From an uncultured Erythrobacter sp. (GTDB lineage Bacteria; Pseudomonadota; Alphaproteobacteria; Sphingomonadales; Sphingomonadaceae): DNA of 64,000 nucleotides. The notes under the pieces are model-generated. The model made no database searches. It worked only from the letters and a program-made list of their open reading frames with translations, and was not told the DNA's origin. Location of the stretch: NCBI RefSeq assembly GCF_947492365.1, contig NZ_CANLMB010000002.1, positions 496,001 through 560,000 on the forward strand. Direction: 5' to 3'. A program made the position numbers and the translations under genes. Below, piece by piece: positions 8,520-20,421 of this stretch. The number at the start of each line of letters is the position of its first letter. Positions within the stretch are counted from its first letter, which is position 1.

Positions 8520-9859
8520 TCGACGCAAACGAGCTTCTCGAAGGACTGGCCAAGACCTGCGCCCGTGCTGGAATGGAGCCGCCGCGCACGCCCCAAAGGC
8601 TGACCGGCGGTGCGACCATGGAAAGCTGGCACTTCCGCTCGGGCGATAGCGCATTCGTCCTGCGCCGCGCGCCCAGCCTCGAATTTATGGAAGGCCGCCC
8701 CTACGGCCACGATGTCGAGGCCGCGGTGATCCGCGCCGCGCACGCCGCCGGTGTCACCGCACCCGAAGTTGTGGCGGAACTGGTGCCCGACGACGGCATT
8801 GGTAGCGGCTTTGTCATGCGCGCTCTGTCCGGCACGCCCAATCCCAAAGAGATTTTGGCGATGGAGGACGCGGACGCCTTGCTGCGCGAGGCCGCGCGCG
8901 ACCTCGCCCGCATCCACTCAGTCCCGCGTGAGGCCGTGCCCGAGGCCGTGCCGGTGATGGACTACCGGCAGGCTATCGCCGATCTGCGCGCGCAGTTCGA
9001 GGAGGCAGGCGGCGACCGCCCGATCATCGCGCTGGGCCTCAAATGGATGGAGGACAATTGTCCCGATCCTTGCGAGCCGGTGCTCAATCACGGCGATTAC
9101 CGGATGGGCAATCTGCTCGCCGAGCCGGGCAAACTCACAGGCGTGCTCGATTGGGAACTGGCGCATTTCGGCGACCGGCACGAGGACTTGGCCTTTGGCT
9201 GCATGGCGGTGTGGCGCTTTGCCCGATACGACCGGCCCGCGCTGGGGCTGGGGTCGCTGGAGGATTATTTTGCCGCCTATGAGGCCGAGGCCGGTGTGAG
9301 CGTCGATCGCGACCGCTTCCGCTACTGGCTGGTGCACCGGACGGTATGGTGGGCGCTGGGTTGCCTCAAATGCGCCAAGGTGTGGCGCGATGGATCGGAC
9401 CGGATGCTCGAACGCGTGGTCATCTCAAGGCGGACCAGCGAGCAGGAATTGGACCTGCTGATGCTGCTGGAGGAGGATGCGCCTGAGGAGGAACGCGAAG
9501 CATCATGCTATTTGGAAGAGACACAAGACAACCCCGGTGAGGCCATGAACGGCGAACTGGCTCAAGCTGTTTTGGAGTGGCTGGAAACCATCAAACCATT
9601 GATGAAGGGGCACGACCGTTTCCAACATGCCGTTGCCCGCAATGCTTTGAAGATGATCAGGCGAGATGAGGTTTATTGGACAAACCCGCTTGATTGGGAA
9701 AAGTCTAAGGCGATTCTTGCGGGGGAGATCACCTTGAACGTGCCCTTGGAACTGATGGAATTGCGTCAAAATGCTATCGAAAAGTGTGCGGCGGACTCCC
9801 CCAAATACCCGGCCCTTACATTAGCGAAAAAGCGATGGATCCTTCAGGAGGATGAATGA
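8516..9859 (+). CDS. APH-type phosphotransferase fused to a small LvaB/DUF6285-like domain
   Basis: The 447-residue product has an N-terminal aminoglycoside-phosphotransferase-fold kinase (about 1-340). It shows RLTGGATMESWHF, the catalytic loop LNHGDYRMGNLL (Asp194) and the metal-binding Asp212 in VLDWELAHFGD. Residues about 341-447 (MNGELAQAVLEWLE, then HDRFQHAVARNALKMIRRDE) resemble the small helical partner usually encoded separately next to such kinases. An acyl-CoA dehydrogenase gene follows. In Pseudomonas levulinate catabolism (LvaA, LvaB, LvaC) and in animal ACAD10/11, such kinases phosphorylate 4-hydroxyacyl-CoA for rearrangement, which is the likely role by analogy. Start is GTG with GGAGG nine bases upstream. 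DNA of the C-terminal part is visibly less GC-rich. Confidence 0.85.
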   Translation: MIDANELLEGLAKTCARAGMEPPRTPQRLTGGATMESWHFRSGDSAFVLRRAPSLEFMEGRPYGHDVEAAVIRAAHAAGVTAPEVVAELVPDDGIGSGFVMRALSGTPNPKEILAMEDADALLREAARDLARIHSVPREAVPEAVPVMDYRQAIADLRAQFEEAGGDRPIIALGLKWMEDNCPDPCEPVLNHGDYRMGNLLAEPGKLTGVLDWELAHFGDRHEDLAFGCMAVWRFARYDRPALGLGSLEDYFAAYEAEAGVSVDRDRFRYWLVHRTVWWALGCLKCAKVWRDGSDRMLERVVISRRTSEQELDLLMLLEEDAPEEEREASCYLEETQDNPGEAMNGELAQAVLEWLETIKPLMKGHDRFQHAVARNALKMIRRDEVYWTNPLDWEKSKAILAGEITLNVPLELMELRQNAIEKCAADSPKYPALTLAKKRWILQEDE

Positions 9860-9910
9860 ACATCGGCCCGACTTTGACCAGGCTTGCCGCGCCAGCGGTA
9901 AGCCCGCGCC

Positions 9911-9930
9911 CGCCCACCCCATGGTGGGCG
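9911..9930. repeat. intergenic hairpin between kinase and acyl-CoA dehydrogenase genes
   Basis: Arms CGCCCACC and GGTGGGCG flank a four-base loop CCAT, 60 bases before the acyl-CoA dehydrogenase start. There is no T-run, so it is more likely an mRNA-stability or processing hairpin within the operon than a terminator. Confidence 0.45.
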
Positions 9931-9990
9931 CGTTCCGCACCCACCTGGGCAGGCGCTCCGAACCGTTCCAAGAAGACCGGAGACAACTAA

Positions 9991-11277
9991 ATGGACTTCG
10001 CAATTCCCGCCGACCTGCAAGCCTATTTGGCCGAACTCGACGCCTTCATAGAAGCCGAGATCAAACCGCTCGAACAGCAGGACGACAATATCCGATTCTT
10101 CGACCACCGCCGCGAATATGCGCGCACTGATTTCGAGGCGGGCGGGTTGCCTCGCCCCGAATGGGAGGCGCTTTTGCGCGAGGCCACTGCGCGCTCGGAC
10201 AAGGCCGGCCACTGGCGTTTCTCCGCGCCCAAGAAATATGGCGGCAAGGACGGCTCGAACCTCTGGATGGCGGTGATCCGCGAGCACTTTGCGCGGCAAG
10301 GTTTGGGCCTGCAAAATGACCTGCAAAACGAACACAGCATCGTCGGCAACTTCCCTTTCGTCGCGATGTTCGATCAATGGGGCACCGAGGATCAGAAGCA
10401 TGAATTCATCACCGGCGGCTTTGAACGTAAGCGCCGGGTCGCCTTTGGCCTGACCGAACCCGATCACGGCTCTGACGCGACCCATATGGAGACGACCGCA
10501 GTGCGCGAGAGCCGCGACGGAGTCGATGGCTGGCTGATCAACGGCGAGAAGATGTGGATCACCGGCATGCATGTCGCCACGCATTGCGCGATGTTCTGCC
10601 GCACCGATGGCAAGGCCGGAGACGCGAGCGGGATCACCTGCTTCCTCGTCCCGAACCCGACCGAGGGCCTCACAATCGAGGAGTGGATGTGGACCTTCAA
10701 CATGCCCACCGATCACCCGCGCCTTTCGGTGAAAGATGTGTGGGTGCCCGACAGCGCGATGCTGGGCGTCGAGGGACGCGGGCTGGCGCTCGCGCAAAGC
10801 TTCGTCCACCAGAACCGCATCAGGCAGGCGGCCAGCTCATGCGGCGCAGCGCAATTCTGCGTCGATGAGAGCGTGCGCTATGCGCGCACCCGCAAGCCCT
10901 TCGGCCAAGAGCTGTCGCGCAATCAGGCGATCCAGTTCCCGCTGGTGGAGCTGGCGACGCAGTGCGAGATGCTGCGCCTGCTGATCTTCAAGACCGCGTG
11001 GGAGATGGACAACATGCCGCATGAGGAGATCGAGCGGACGATCTCTGACAAGGTGAGCATGTGCAATTACTGGGCGAACCGGCTGGTCTGCGAAGCCGCC
11101 GACCGCGCGATGCAGGTCCATGGCGGCATCGGCTATTCGCGGCACAAGCCCTTCGAACACATCTACCGCCACCACCGCCGCTATCGTATCACCGAAGGCA
11201 GCGAGGAAATCCAGATGCGCAAAGTGGGGGCGTATCTGTTCGGCTATCTGGGGCCGAAACGAGGGATGTTTGGGTGA
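9991..11277 (+). CDS. acyl-CoA dehydrogenase family protein
   Basis: FAD enzyme of the acyl-CoA dehydrogenase family, 428 residues. Seen in order: the substrate/flavin loop FGLTEPDHGSDATHMETTA, GEKMWITGMH, the FAD-contacting ARTRKPFGQELSRNQAIQF, AMQVHGGIGYSRHKPFE and RITEGSEEIQMRKV near the C-terminus. It resembles the dehydrogenase domain of ACAD10/11 and LvaC, which act with a kinase on 4-hydroxyacyl-CoA rather than as simple beta-oxidation enzymes. The upstream kinase gene supports that reading, though the true substrate is unknown. Start MDFAIPADLQ is preceded by GGAGACAACTAA. Its stop overlaps the next gene. Confidence 0.92.
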   Translation: MDFAIPADLQAYLAELDAFIEAEIKPLEQQDDNIRFFDHRREYARTDFEAGGLPRPEWEALLREATARSDKAGHWRFSAPKKYGGKDGSNLWMAVIREHFARQGLGLQNDLQNEHSIVGNFPFVAMFDQWGTEDQKHEFITGGFERKRRVAFGLTEPDHGSDATHMETTAVRESRDGVDGWLINGEKMWITGMHVATHCAMFCRTDGKAGDASGITCFLVPNPTEGLTIEEWMWTFNMPTDHPRLSVKDVWVPDSAMLGVEGRGLALAQSFVHQNRIRQAASSCGAAQFCVDESVRYARTRKPFGQELSRNQAIQFPLVELATQCEMLRLLIFKTAWEMDNMPHEEIERTISDKVSMCNYWANRLVCEAADRAMQVHGGIGYSRHKPFEHIYRHHRRYRITEGSEEIQMRKVGAYLFGYLGPKRGMFG

Positions 11278-11678
11278 GTAGGCAGTTGCGATCAAATTTC
11301 GTTGTCGCAATTCTCATTGCTTTGGTTGCAGGCATCGTCTCAATCACAGCAAGTGACACTGAGAAAGAAAGGGTTTTTCAGGGAGTCTGGGTCGATGGAT
11401 TTGAGATTGCCGCTTTCTTTGAGGGGGCATCTGCCACGGACATCCCTACACTACAGATGCCTTCCGACGGTTGGTTGACTTTCGATGAGGGGCAGTGGCC
11501 TTCTGAAGCCAGATCACCAAACTTGCCCAACTGGAATGAAACTGCATTCTTCGAAATTTCGTTCGTTGGCCAAAAAAAAGTCGGACGAGCGGGTCATATG
11601 GACCAGTATTTGGCAGAATTTACCGTCGAACGCCTCATTTCGATTGACCGAGTCGAGCCCGAAGACACTCGCCCCTAG
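11274..11678 (+). CDS. small membrane-anchored hypothetical protein
   Basis: Starts at the GTG that overlaps the acyl-CoA dehydrogenase stop (GTGA), giving 134 residues. Residues 7-27 form one hydrophobic segment (FVVAILIALVAGIVSITAS), a membrane anchor or uncleaved signal; the rest would be periplasmic, acidic and aromatic (WVDGFEIAAFFEG, DEGQWPSEARS). I do not recognise a family. The DNA is distinctly richer in A+T than its neighbours, which suggests a more recently acquired or poorly conserved gene. Confidence 0.6.
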   Translation: MSRQLRSNFVVAILIALVAGIVSITASDTEKERVFQGVWVDGFEIAAFFEGASATDIPTLQMPSDGWLTFDEGQWPSEARSPNLPNWNETAFFEISFVGQKKVGRAGHMDQYLAEFTVERLISIDRVEPEDTRP

Positions 11679-11728
11679 CAATATTCTTTCGCGCCGCTAG
11701 TCTCCCGTTCCAATACAGGGAGAGACTC

Positions 11729-15034
<3,306 letters not shown>

Positions 15035-15046
15035 TCCCAAGACTAA

Positions 15047-15778
15047 CTAATCTTCATCGCGTTGCATCGCTGCGCGCAGGTCTTTCAAGGCCTTGGCGCG
15101 CAGTTGATGCACGCGCGGGACGCTAACTTCGAGCACTTCGGCGATCTCGGTGAGGTTCATTTCCTCGACGAAGAAGAGTTGCAGCACCAGTTTTTGCCGG
15201 TCAGCCAACCCGGTCATCGCGGCGACTAGCCGTTCGCGATCTTCCTGCCCGCACAGCACTTCGAACGGGTCGGGATCTTCGCTGGCAAAGGCGGTGTTGC
15301 TGTCGTCATATTCCTCGCTGATCGAGGTGAGATGGACGGCGGAGGCTTCGATTTCGGCGAGCTCGCTATCGCTGACGCCAAGCGCTTGCGCGATCTGACT
15401 GCGGGAGGGATCATCGCCCGATTGCGCCCTTAGCGTATCGACCACTTCCAGATAGCGCATCCGTTTCTTGCGCGCGGTGCGGGTGTCACTCAGCAGCCTG
15501 CGGATCTGATCGAGCATCGCGCCGCGCACGCGGATCTTGGCATAGGCGGCAAAGCCGTCTTCGGTCGGGCCATTGTGCTTTTGGGCGCATTCGGTCAGCG
15601 CCATGATTCCGGTCTGGATCAGGTCTTCGATCTCCAGCCCGTCGCGGCCCATTCCGTAGATATGCCACGCCGCGCGGCGAACCATGGGGAGGAAACGCCG
15701 CACGCGGTCCTCCACCTCTTCGCGCGAGGATGCGCCATAGGCTTTTGCGCCTGCAAAACTGGCCGGATCGTGCTTCAT
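15047..15778 (-). CDS. fliA: RNA polymerase sigma-28 factor for flagellar genes
   Basis: The 243-residue sigma factor of the FliA/WhiG class directs late flagellar transcription. Region 2 shows LEIDDLIQTGIMAL and RVRGAMLDQIRRLL, region 3 SQIAQALGVSDSELAEIE and region 4 LQLFFVEEMNLTEIAEVLEVSVPRVHQLRAKALKDLR, a complete helix-turn-helix for the -35 element. The ATG overlaps the flhA stop (ATGA), so it is the third gene of the transglycosylase-flhA-fliA operon, placed under the sigma-54 promoter at 19031-19047. Its inhibitor FlgM is encoded close by at 19431-19733. Confidence 0.95.
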   Translation of the reverse strand: MKHDPASFAGAKAYGASSREEVEDRVRRFLPMVRRAAWHIYGMGRDGLEIEDLIQTGIMALTECAQKHNGPTEDGFAAYAKIRVRGAMLDQIRRLLSDTRTARKKRMRYLEVVDTLRAQSGDDPSRSQIAQALGVSDSELAEIEASAVHLTSISEEYDDSNTAFASEDPDPFEVLCGQEDRERLVAAMTGLADRQKLVLQLFFVEEMNLTEIAEVLEVSVPRVHQLRAKALKDLRAAMQRDED

Positions 15779-17898
15779 GCGGCCCTTCCTTGTTCGGCTG
15801 GTTCCTGTCCGATTTGCAGCGCCTCTTCGGCGCCGATCACCGCGATGACTTCAACCGGCTGCGTGACGGGGAGTTCGTTGATCGACAGCACCTGACAGCG
15901 GCTCGCGCGCTGGCGCAAAAGGCCGGCGAGCGCGCGGCGGGCAGGCGGCTGGACGATCAGCGCAAGCGGCGCTTGTGCTTCTTCGATAAGCTCTGAAATG
16001 CGCCCCGCGATCATCGCCCCGCAATCGGGTTCGATCAGCGGCTGCCCGGTCGCGGGGTCGACCATCCCGCCAAGGATCGCGCTTTCTAGCCCCGCATCAA
16101 GCGTGACCACTTTAAGCCGCTCACCGGATTCGCAAATCGGAGCAATCAACCGCGCGCCAAGGTCTGCACGAACCGCGTCGATGATCGCGTCAAATTCCTG
16201 CGTGGTCTGGAGCGCCAGCGCGAGGCTGGTCAGCAATGGCTGCGGATGGGCCAGACTGATCCCGTCGGCGATCAGCGCCCGGCAGATGCGGGTCAGCGCG
16301 GCAAGCGAGAGCGGATCGGGGTGGATCGCCTCGATCAAAGCAGGGGCGCGGTCTTTCAGGTCATCGATCAGCGCGCGGACCTCTTGGGGCCCCAGCAATT
16401 GGTGGCTTGCGCGCAGCAATTCCTGATTGGCATGGGTGGCGATCACGGTGCTGGGATCGACGGTCATAAAGCCTTCGGACACGGCGTGATCGCGCGCGGC
16501 TGCGTCGATCCACAAAGCCGGGCACTGGAAGCTGGGATCGCGGGTCAGGTCGCCGGGCACGCCGTGCCCTTCGCGCACTTCGCCAGTGTTGATGGCGAGC
16601 AGTTTGGCCGGTTTGACCTCGCCCTGCGCGATGGTCAGCCCGCCAAGCAGCACCTTGTACTGGTTCGCGGCGGCATCGAGCGAATCGCGAATGCGAAACT
16701 GCGGCAGAACAAAGCCGAGATCGCGAGAGAGCTGTTTGCGGATACCGGTGATGCGGGTGAGCAGCGGGGCGCCTTTACCTTCGTCAACGAGGTGGACGAG
16801 GCCGTAGCCGAGCTCGATTGTGACCAGCGTCTGGTCGGAAACTTCGGTGATGTCGATCCGGTCGGGCGATATCTCTTCGATCACTTCCTCGACTTCGTCA
16901 GGCAGCGCCGCGCGTTTGCGCATCGCCCACCAGATCGCGCCAGCAATCGCGGCGGCGGGCATGAAGATCATCTGCGGCATGGCGGGAACCACGCCGATGG
17001 CTGCGAGGATCACCGCGACCGGCAACCACCCGCGCGGGTCGGAAAATTGCCCGCCGATTTGCCCGGCCAGATCGCGCGTATCGGCGACGCGGGTGACAAT
17101 CGCCGCTGCCGCAATCGAGAGCAGCAGAGCGGGCACTTGCGCCACCAAGGCATCACCCACGGCAAGGGTGATGTAGAGCTCGCCCGCTTCGCTGGCCGAA
17201 AGTCCGTGGCTGATCATGCCGAGCGCGAAACCGGCGATGATGTTGACGCCAAGGATCAGCAAAGCGGCAATCGCATCGCCCTTCACGAATTTGGACGCAC
17301 CATCCATCGAGCCGTAGAAATCGGCCTCGACCGTGACTTCGCGGCGGCGCACGCGGGCTTCGTCGGCGGTGATGAGGCCTGCCGCGATATCGGCGTCGAT
17401 CGCCATTTGCTTGCCGGGCAAGGCGTCGAGCACGAAGCGCGCGGAGACTTCGGACACCCGGCCCGCGCCCTTGGTGATGACGATCATGTTGATGATCAGC
17501 AGGATGCAGAAGACGAACAATCCGACCGCGAAATTGCCGCCGACCAGAAACTGTCCGAAACTTGCGATGATATCGCCCGCCGCATCGCCGCCTTCGTGAC
17601 CGTTGACGAGCACGATCCGGGTCGATGCGACATTGAGCGCGAGGCGCAGCAACGTAGCGAAGAGCAGCACGCTCGGGAAGGACGAGAAATCAAGCGGAGT
17701 GCGCGCATTGAGCGCGACCATCAGCACTGCAACGGCGACCGCGATGTTGAGCACGAAGAACATGTCGAGCAGCAGCGGCGGGATCGGCAGCACCATCAGC
17801 ACGAACAGTGCGAAGATGCCCAGCGGCAAGGCTATGGCGGCAGGGGCGGCGCGCAACCGGTCGGCCCAGGTCACGCTCCTATTGGCAAGAACGCTCAC
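15775..17898 (-). CDS. flhA: flagellar export gate protein
   Basis: The 707-residue inner-membrane protein forms the nonameric export gate of the flagellar type III system. The N-terminal half has eight hydrophobic segments, with the conserved FHIPEP-family stretch between them (DALPGKQMAIDADIAAGLI and EADFYGSMDGASKFVKGD). The C-terminal cytosolic domain begins near residue 340 and ends NELPVTQPVEVIAVI. Length and motifs are normal. It overlaps the upstream transglycosylase gene and the downstream fliA by four bases each, so the three are translationally coupled. Confidence 0.97.
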   Translation of the reverse strand: MSVLANRSVTWADRLRAAPAAIALPLGIFALFVLMVLPIPPLLLDMFFVLNIAVAVAVLMVALNARTPLDFSSFPSVLLFATLLRLALNVASTRIVLVNGHEGGDAAGDIIASFGQFLVGGNFAVGLFVFCILLIINMIVITKGAGRVSEVSARFVLDALPGKQMAIDADIAAGLITADEARVRRREVTVEADFYGSMDGASKFVKGDAIAALLILGVNIIAGFALGMISHGLSASEAGELYITLAVGDALVAQVPALLLSIAAAAIVTRVADTRDLAGQIGGQFSDPRGWLPVAVILAAIGVVPAMPQMIFMPAAAIAGAIWWAMRKRAALPDEVEEVIEEISPDRIDITEVSDQTLVTIELGYGLVHLVDEGKGAPLLTRITGIRKQLSRDLGFVLPQFRIRDSLDAAANQYKVLLGGLTIAQGEVKPAKLLAINTGEVREGHGVPGDLTRDPSFQCPALWIDAAARDHAVSEGFMTVDPSTVIATHANQELLRASHQLLGPQEVRALIDDLKDRAPALIEAIHPDPLSLAALTRICRALIADGISLAHPQPLLTSLALALQTTQEFDAIIDAVRADLGARLIAPICESGERLKVVTLDAGLESAILGGMVDPATGQPLIEPDCGAMIAGRISELIEEAQAPLALIVQPPARRALAGLLRQRASRCQVLSINELPVTQPVEVIAVIGAEEALQIGQEPAEQGRAA

Positions 17899-18953
17899 AG
17901 GCCGAGCGCTTTCAGCCGCTCATAAGCGCGCTGGACTTGCTCGGGCGGGGCGCTGTGAGAGCTTGCGCCAAATGTGCTCTGGAGCAAGCCGGACATCGGC
18001 CCGCGCGATAAAGGCGCGGCGAGTTCCCCCATGCCGGATGCGCTCGCGCCCGGCCTCGACCGGCCTGTAATCGCGGGTGGGTTGCGGGGGCCAAAGACCG
18101 CTTCTTCAGCGATGATATAAGGAGGGGGAGGCTGGAACTGGCGTCCGTAAACTTCTTGAATCGCGGCAGGCGGCGGGGTCAGCGTATCGGGGGCGTAGCC
18201 TTGTGTGACGCTCGAAGGCGCGTCGGCGCGGGCGCGCTCAAGCTTGCCAGACAGGTGGTCCATCACCCCGGCAAGGCTGCGCGGGCGGCCACCGGGTTCA
18301 AAAAAGATCGCGCGGTTGGCGGCAGCCGGACGGCGGAAGAGCGAAGCGGCAGACTGCGACGGGTTCTGCTCCATCGCTGACAGGAAGCGTCCGGCTCCGC
18401 CTGCACCGAGGAAATGCGCGAGGTAGAGCTCGCTGTGATCGGGTTGACGGCCGAGGATCGGGGCCAGATGCGCGCGATTGTCTTCGGCCAGACCCGCCGC
18501 CATCAGCGAAGCGATCTGCGGGTCGCGCCGCAGCGCGAGGATCGAAGCGCGCGCCTGCGGATCGGCGACATAGGCACGCCCGCTGCTCGTCCGCCCGATC
18601 TGCGCGGCAACGTCGCCTAGGCCAAATCTTTCGCCGTGGCGCTCCATCGTGCCCAGCCATGTGCTTTCGATGAACTGATAGAGCCCCGTCGCAGAGGACG
18701 TGCGCGCGCGGGCATTGGGGTTCATCGAGCTTTCGACCTGCGCCTGTGCGACCAGAAAATCGAAATCGATTGTGGTTTGCTCGGCGGCGCTGGCAATCGC
18801 GCGCTCGACTTGAGTAGCGGGCTGCGCTGGGGCAATCTCGCGGCTGGCCCCCTCGCGGCTTATACCCTGCCTGGGCCGTGCCTCCTCATGCGCGCGCGCC
18901 GCTTGCTCGAAAGCGAGCCGCGTGCCTGCCGCAGGGATCAGTGGATGGGTCAC
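17895..18953 (-). CDS. flagellar lytic transglycosylase (SLT domain)
   Basis: The 352-residue protein has an SLT-type transglycosylase domain around residues 50-180: catalytic Glu74 in QAQVESSMNPNARA, then SSATGLYQFIESTWL and LGRQPDHSELYLAHFLGAGGA. The remaining 170 residues are low-complexity, Pro/Ala-rich. The gene leads the operon with flhA and fliA, and the in-window FlgJ lacks a muramidase domain, so this protein probably opens the peptidoglycan for the rod, like SltF. No obvious signal peptide is seen, so it may leave through the flagellar export apparatus. The start MTHPLIPAAG is the first ATG after the sigma-54 promoter. Confidence 0.85.
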   Translation of the reverse strand: MTHPLIPAAGTRLAFEQAARAHEEARPRQGISREGASREIAPAQPATQVERAIASAAEQTTIDFDFLVAQAQVESSMNPNARARTSSATGLYQFIESTWLGTMERHGERFGLGDVAAQIGRTSSGRAYVADPQARASILALRRDPQIASLMAAGLAEDNRAHLAPILGRQPDHSELYLAHFLGAGGAGRFLSAMEQNPSQSAASLFRRPAAANRAIFFEPGGRPRSLAGVMDHLSGKLERARADAPSSVTQGYAPDTLTPPPAAIQEVYGRQFQPPPPYIIAEEAVFGPRNPPAITGRSRPGASASGMGELAAPLSRGPMSGLLQSTFGASSHSAPPEQVQRAYERLKALGL

Positions 18954-19030
18954 GGCTTTCGCTTGCCTCTCTTGCCATTATTCGCATCGCAGCCCGCCTT
19001 TGCGGCAGAGGCCATGCAGGCAATGAAGAG

Positions 19031-19047
19031 AGCAAGCAGCGTGCCAG
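19031..19047 (-). promoter_or_regulatory. sigma-54 promoter of the transglycosylase-flhA-fliA operon
   Basis: Read leftward, the site is CTGGCACG-CTGC-TTGCT, a full match to the sigma-54 consensus TGGCACG-N4-TTGCW with GG and GC ten bases apart. It lies in the 124-base gap between flgN and the transglycosylase gene, about 80 bases before the latter's ATG. Activation would need the AAA+ regulator encoded at 37385. Confidence 0.85.
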
Positions 19048-19077
19048 AATGGCGGCTCTGCGCACAATTACCCAGGC

Positions 19078-19434
19078 TCAGGCGTGGGCGGCGTTAACCG
19101 TTGAATAGGTGTGCTGCGCGGCGCCCAAAGCTTCGAGGCGGGTCGCGACATTGGCCGCCAGCAGGTTGCGCACCCGCCGGTTGACGTCGTTGAGTTGCTG
19201 CGCGGTGCGCGCCAGATCGCGGGTTTGCTGGTCAAGCGCATCGGCGCCGAAAGGCGAAAGCGCATCGCAAAGCGACTGCTTCGCATGGGTCGCTTCGAAC
19301 AATCCGTCCGCATCCAGAGTGGCAAGCGCTTGCCGCTCATTTTCAAGAACGGCAATCATTTGCCGCAGATTGCCGCTTAAAGAGCGGTCTTCGATTGCCG
19401 TGTTATCAGATGCGGTTTCAATCACAGCGTTCAT
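19078..19434 (-). CDS. flgN: FlgN-type flagellar chaperone
   Basis: A 118-residue, mostly helical protein (VLENERQALATLDADGLF, QQTRDLARTAQQLNDVNRR) with the size, helix pattern and position of FlgN, the export chaperone for hook-associated proteins FlgK and FlgL. FlgN is poorly conserved, so the call relies mainly on the flgA-flgM-flgN gene order. Its ATG overlaps the flgM stop (ATGA). Confidence 0.8.
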   Translation of the reverse strand: MNAVIETASDNTAIEDRSLSGNLRQMIAVLENERQALATLDADGLFEATHAKQSLCDALSPFGADALDQQTRDLARTAQQLNDVNRRVRNLLAANVATRLEALGAAQHTYSTVNAAHA

Positions 19435-19733
19435 TGGGGTATCCCGAAGCTAAGCCTTGCGGCGATCATGGCATCGGCAATCTCTGCCGGCAAAAGCGGG
19501 TAACTGCCCTCCTGCAACGCCTTGCGGATCTGAGCCACACGGTCGGTATCGACCGGCGGGCTGGCAGCATCGACCGGGCTCGCCACTTCGATCGATACGC
19601 CGCTCGAAGGCGCGGCTGGTCCGGCACCGGCGCTTGATGAGGCGCGGCGCGCCTCAATCGCGGCACGGTCGGTTTCGGACAAGGCTCTGGGGCCTGTCAC
19701 CGCCTGCAATTTGCTCAGTTCGAAAGAGGGCAT
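19431..19733 (-). CDS. flgM: anti-sigma-28 factor
   Basis: The 100-residue protein binds FliA until it is exported through the finished hook. The C-terminal FliA-binding part is recognisable: DTDRVAQIRKALQEGSYPL followed by PAEIADAMI; the N-terminal half is low-complexity and probably unfolded, as in other FlgM proteins. I start at MPSFELSKLQAV with GGAG eleven bases before; the frame could extend 15 residues upstream (ATG-like start near 19778) but that part looks non-coding. Second gene of the flgA-flgM-flgN operon. Confidence 0.88.
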   Translation of the reverse strand: MPSFELSKLQAVTGPRALSETDRAAIEARRASSSAGAGPAAPSSGVSIEVASPVDAASPPVDTDRVAQIRKALQEGSYPLLPAEIADAMIAARLSFGIPQ

Positions 19734-19811
19734 GATGCGTCTCCAGCGTGAATTCGTAGTGCTATGAACGGCGACCACGAAAGAGGTTTAAGAGCGATCG
19801 GCAAAATTTTC

Positions 19812-20372
19812 TCAATTGCCCGGGATAATAGCGAGGCCGGGGCGTTCGATGCGCGCGCGCACCGGGGCCGCATCGCGCGACATGCGCACTGCGATCCAAT
19901 CGCCGATCGCGCCGTTTTCCATCGCCTCACCGCCCTGCTGGACGCTGAAACCGCGCCCGCGAACCTGCACCGCGATCGGATCGCCGCGCGACACGCTGGG
20001 TTCGGCCGCCTCTGCGCGCGCTTGCGGGCGAGTGGCGATGAAGATGCGCCAGCTTTGCGGTCCGGGGCAGGCGACGCGGATGGTCGAGCGGCCATTACCG
20101 TGCCAGGCGAGATCGAGCGGCCCTTCGCAGGCGGCGAGCCGCAAGCGCTGGTCCGCCGGAACGCGCGCGCCGCCGACTTCGCCGATGGGAACGCCGGTAA
20201 ATTCGCGCACCGCGCGGTCAATCTCACCCGGATCGGTAAAGCGCGCGACCGGACTGTTTTGCGCCTCGGCAGCAGCGGCAAAGATCGGCAGGCATGCAAG
20301 CAGTGTAGCCAGCGCGAGAAGCTGGAACTCCTTGCGCGCTGCACTGCGGGCGGCGGTTTCAAGCGGTCTCAT
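19812..20372 (-). CDS. flgA: flagellar P-ring assembly chaperone
   Basis: Periplasmic chaperone that assists FlgI assembly into the P ring. 186 residues with a signal peptide (hydrophobic LLALATLLACLPIFAAAAEA) and an SAF-like C-terminal domain: VSRGDPIAVQVRGRGFSVQ, then GDWIAVRM. I start at MRPLETAARSAARK because the sigma-54 promoter at 20422-20438 lies about 50 bases upstream; the longer frame starting at 20450 would run through that promoter. First gene of the leftward flgA-flgM-flgN operon, 78 bases before flgM. Confidence 0.9.
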   Translation of the reverse strand: MRPLETAARSAARKEFQLLALATLLACLPIFAAAAEAQNSPVARFTDPGEIDRAVREFTGVPIGEVGGARVPADQRLRLAACEGPLDLAWHGNGRSTIRVACPGPQSWRIFIATRPQARAEAAEPSVSRGDPIAVQVRGRGFSVQQGGEAMENGAIGDWIAVRMSRDAAPVRARIERPGLAIIPGN

Positions 20373-20421
20373 ATCAGGTTCCAATCGGTGATGTTTCAGA
20401 CAATTCCGTGTCCTGATGTTC

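Noticed and set aside
9852-10130. 92-codon frame starting inside the kinase stop region and running into the acyl-CoA dehydrogenase gene
   Set aside because: Although it has AGGAGG-like bases near its start, it overlaps the dehydrogenase by 140 bases and becomes Arg-rich there.
16246-17925. 559-codon open frame on the plus strand opposite flhA
   Set aside because: It is the antisense of flhA, rich in His/Gln/Arg/Asp as expected from a shadow of a GC-rich gene, with no domain.
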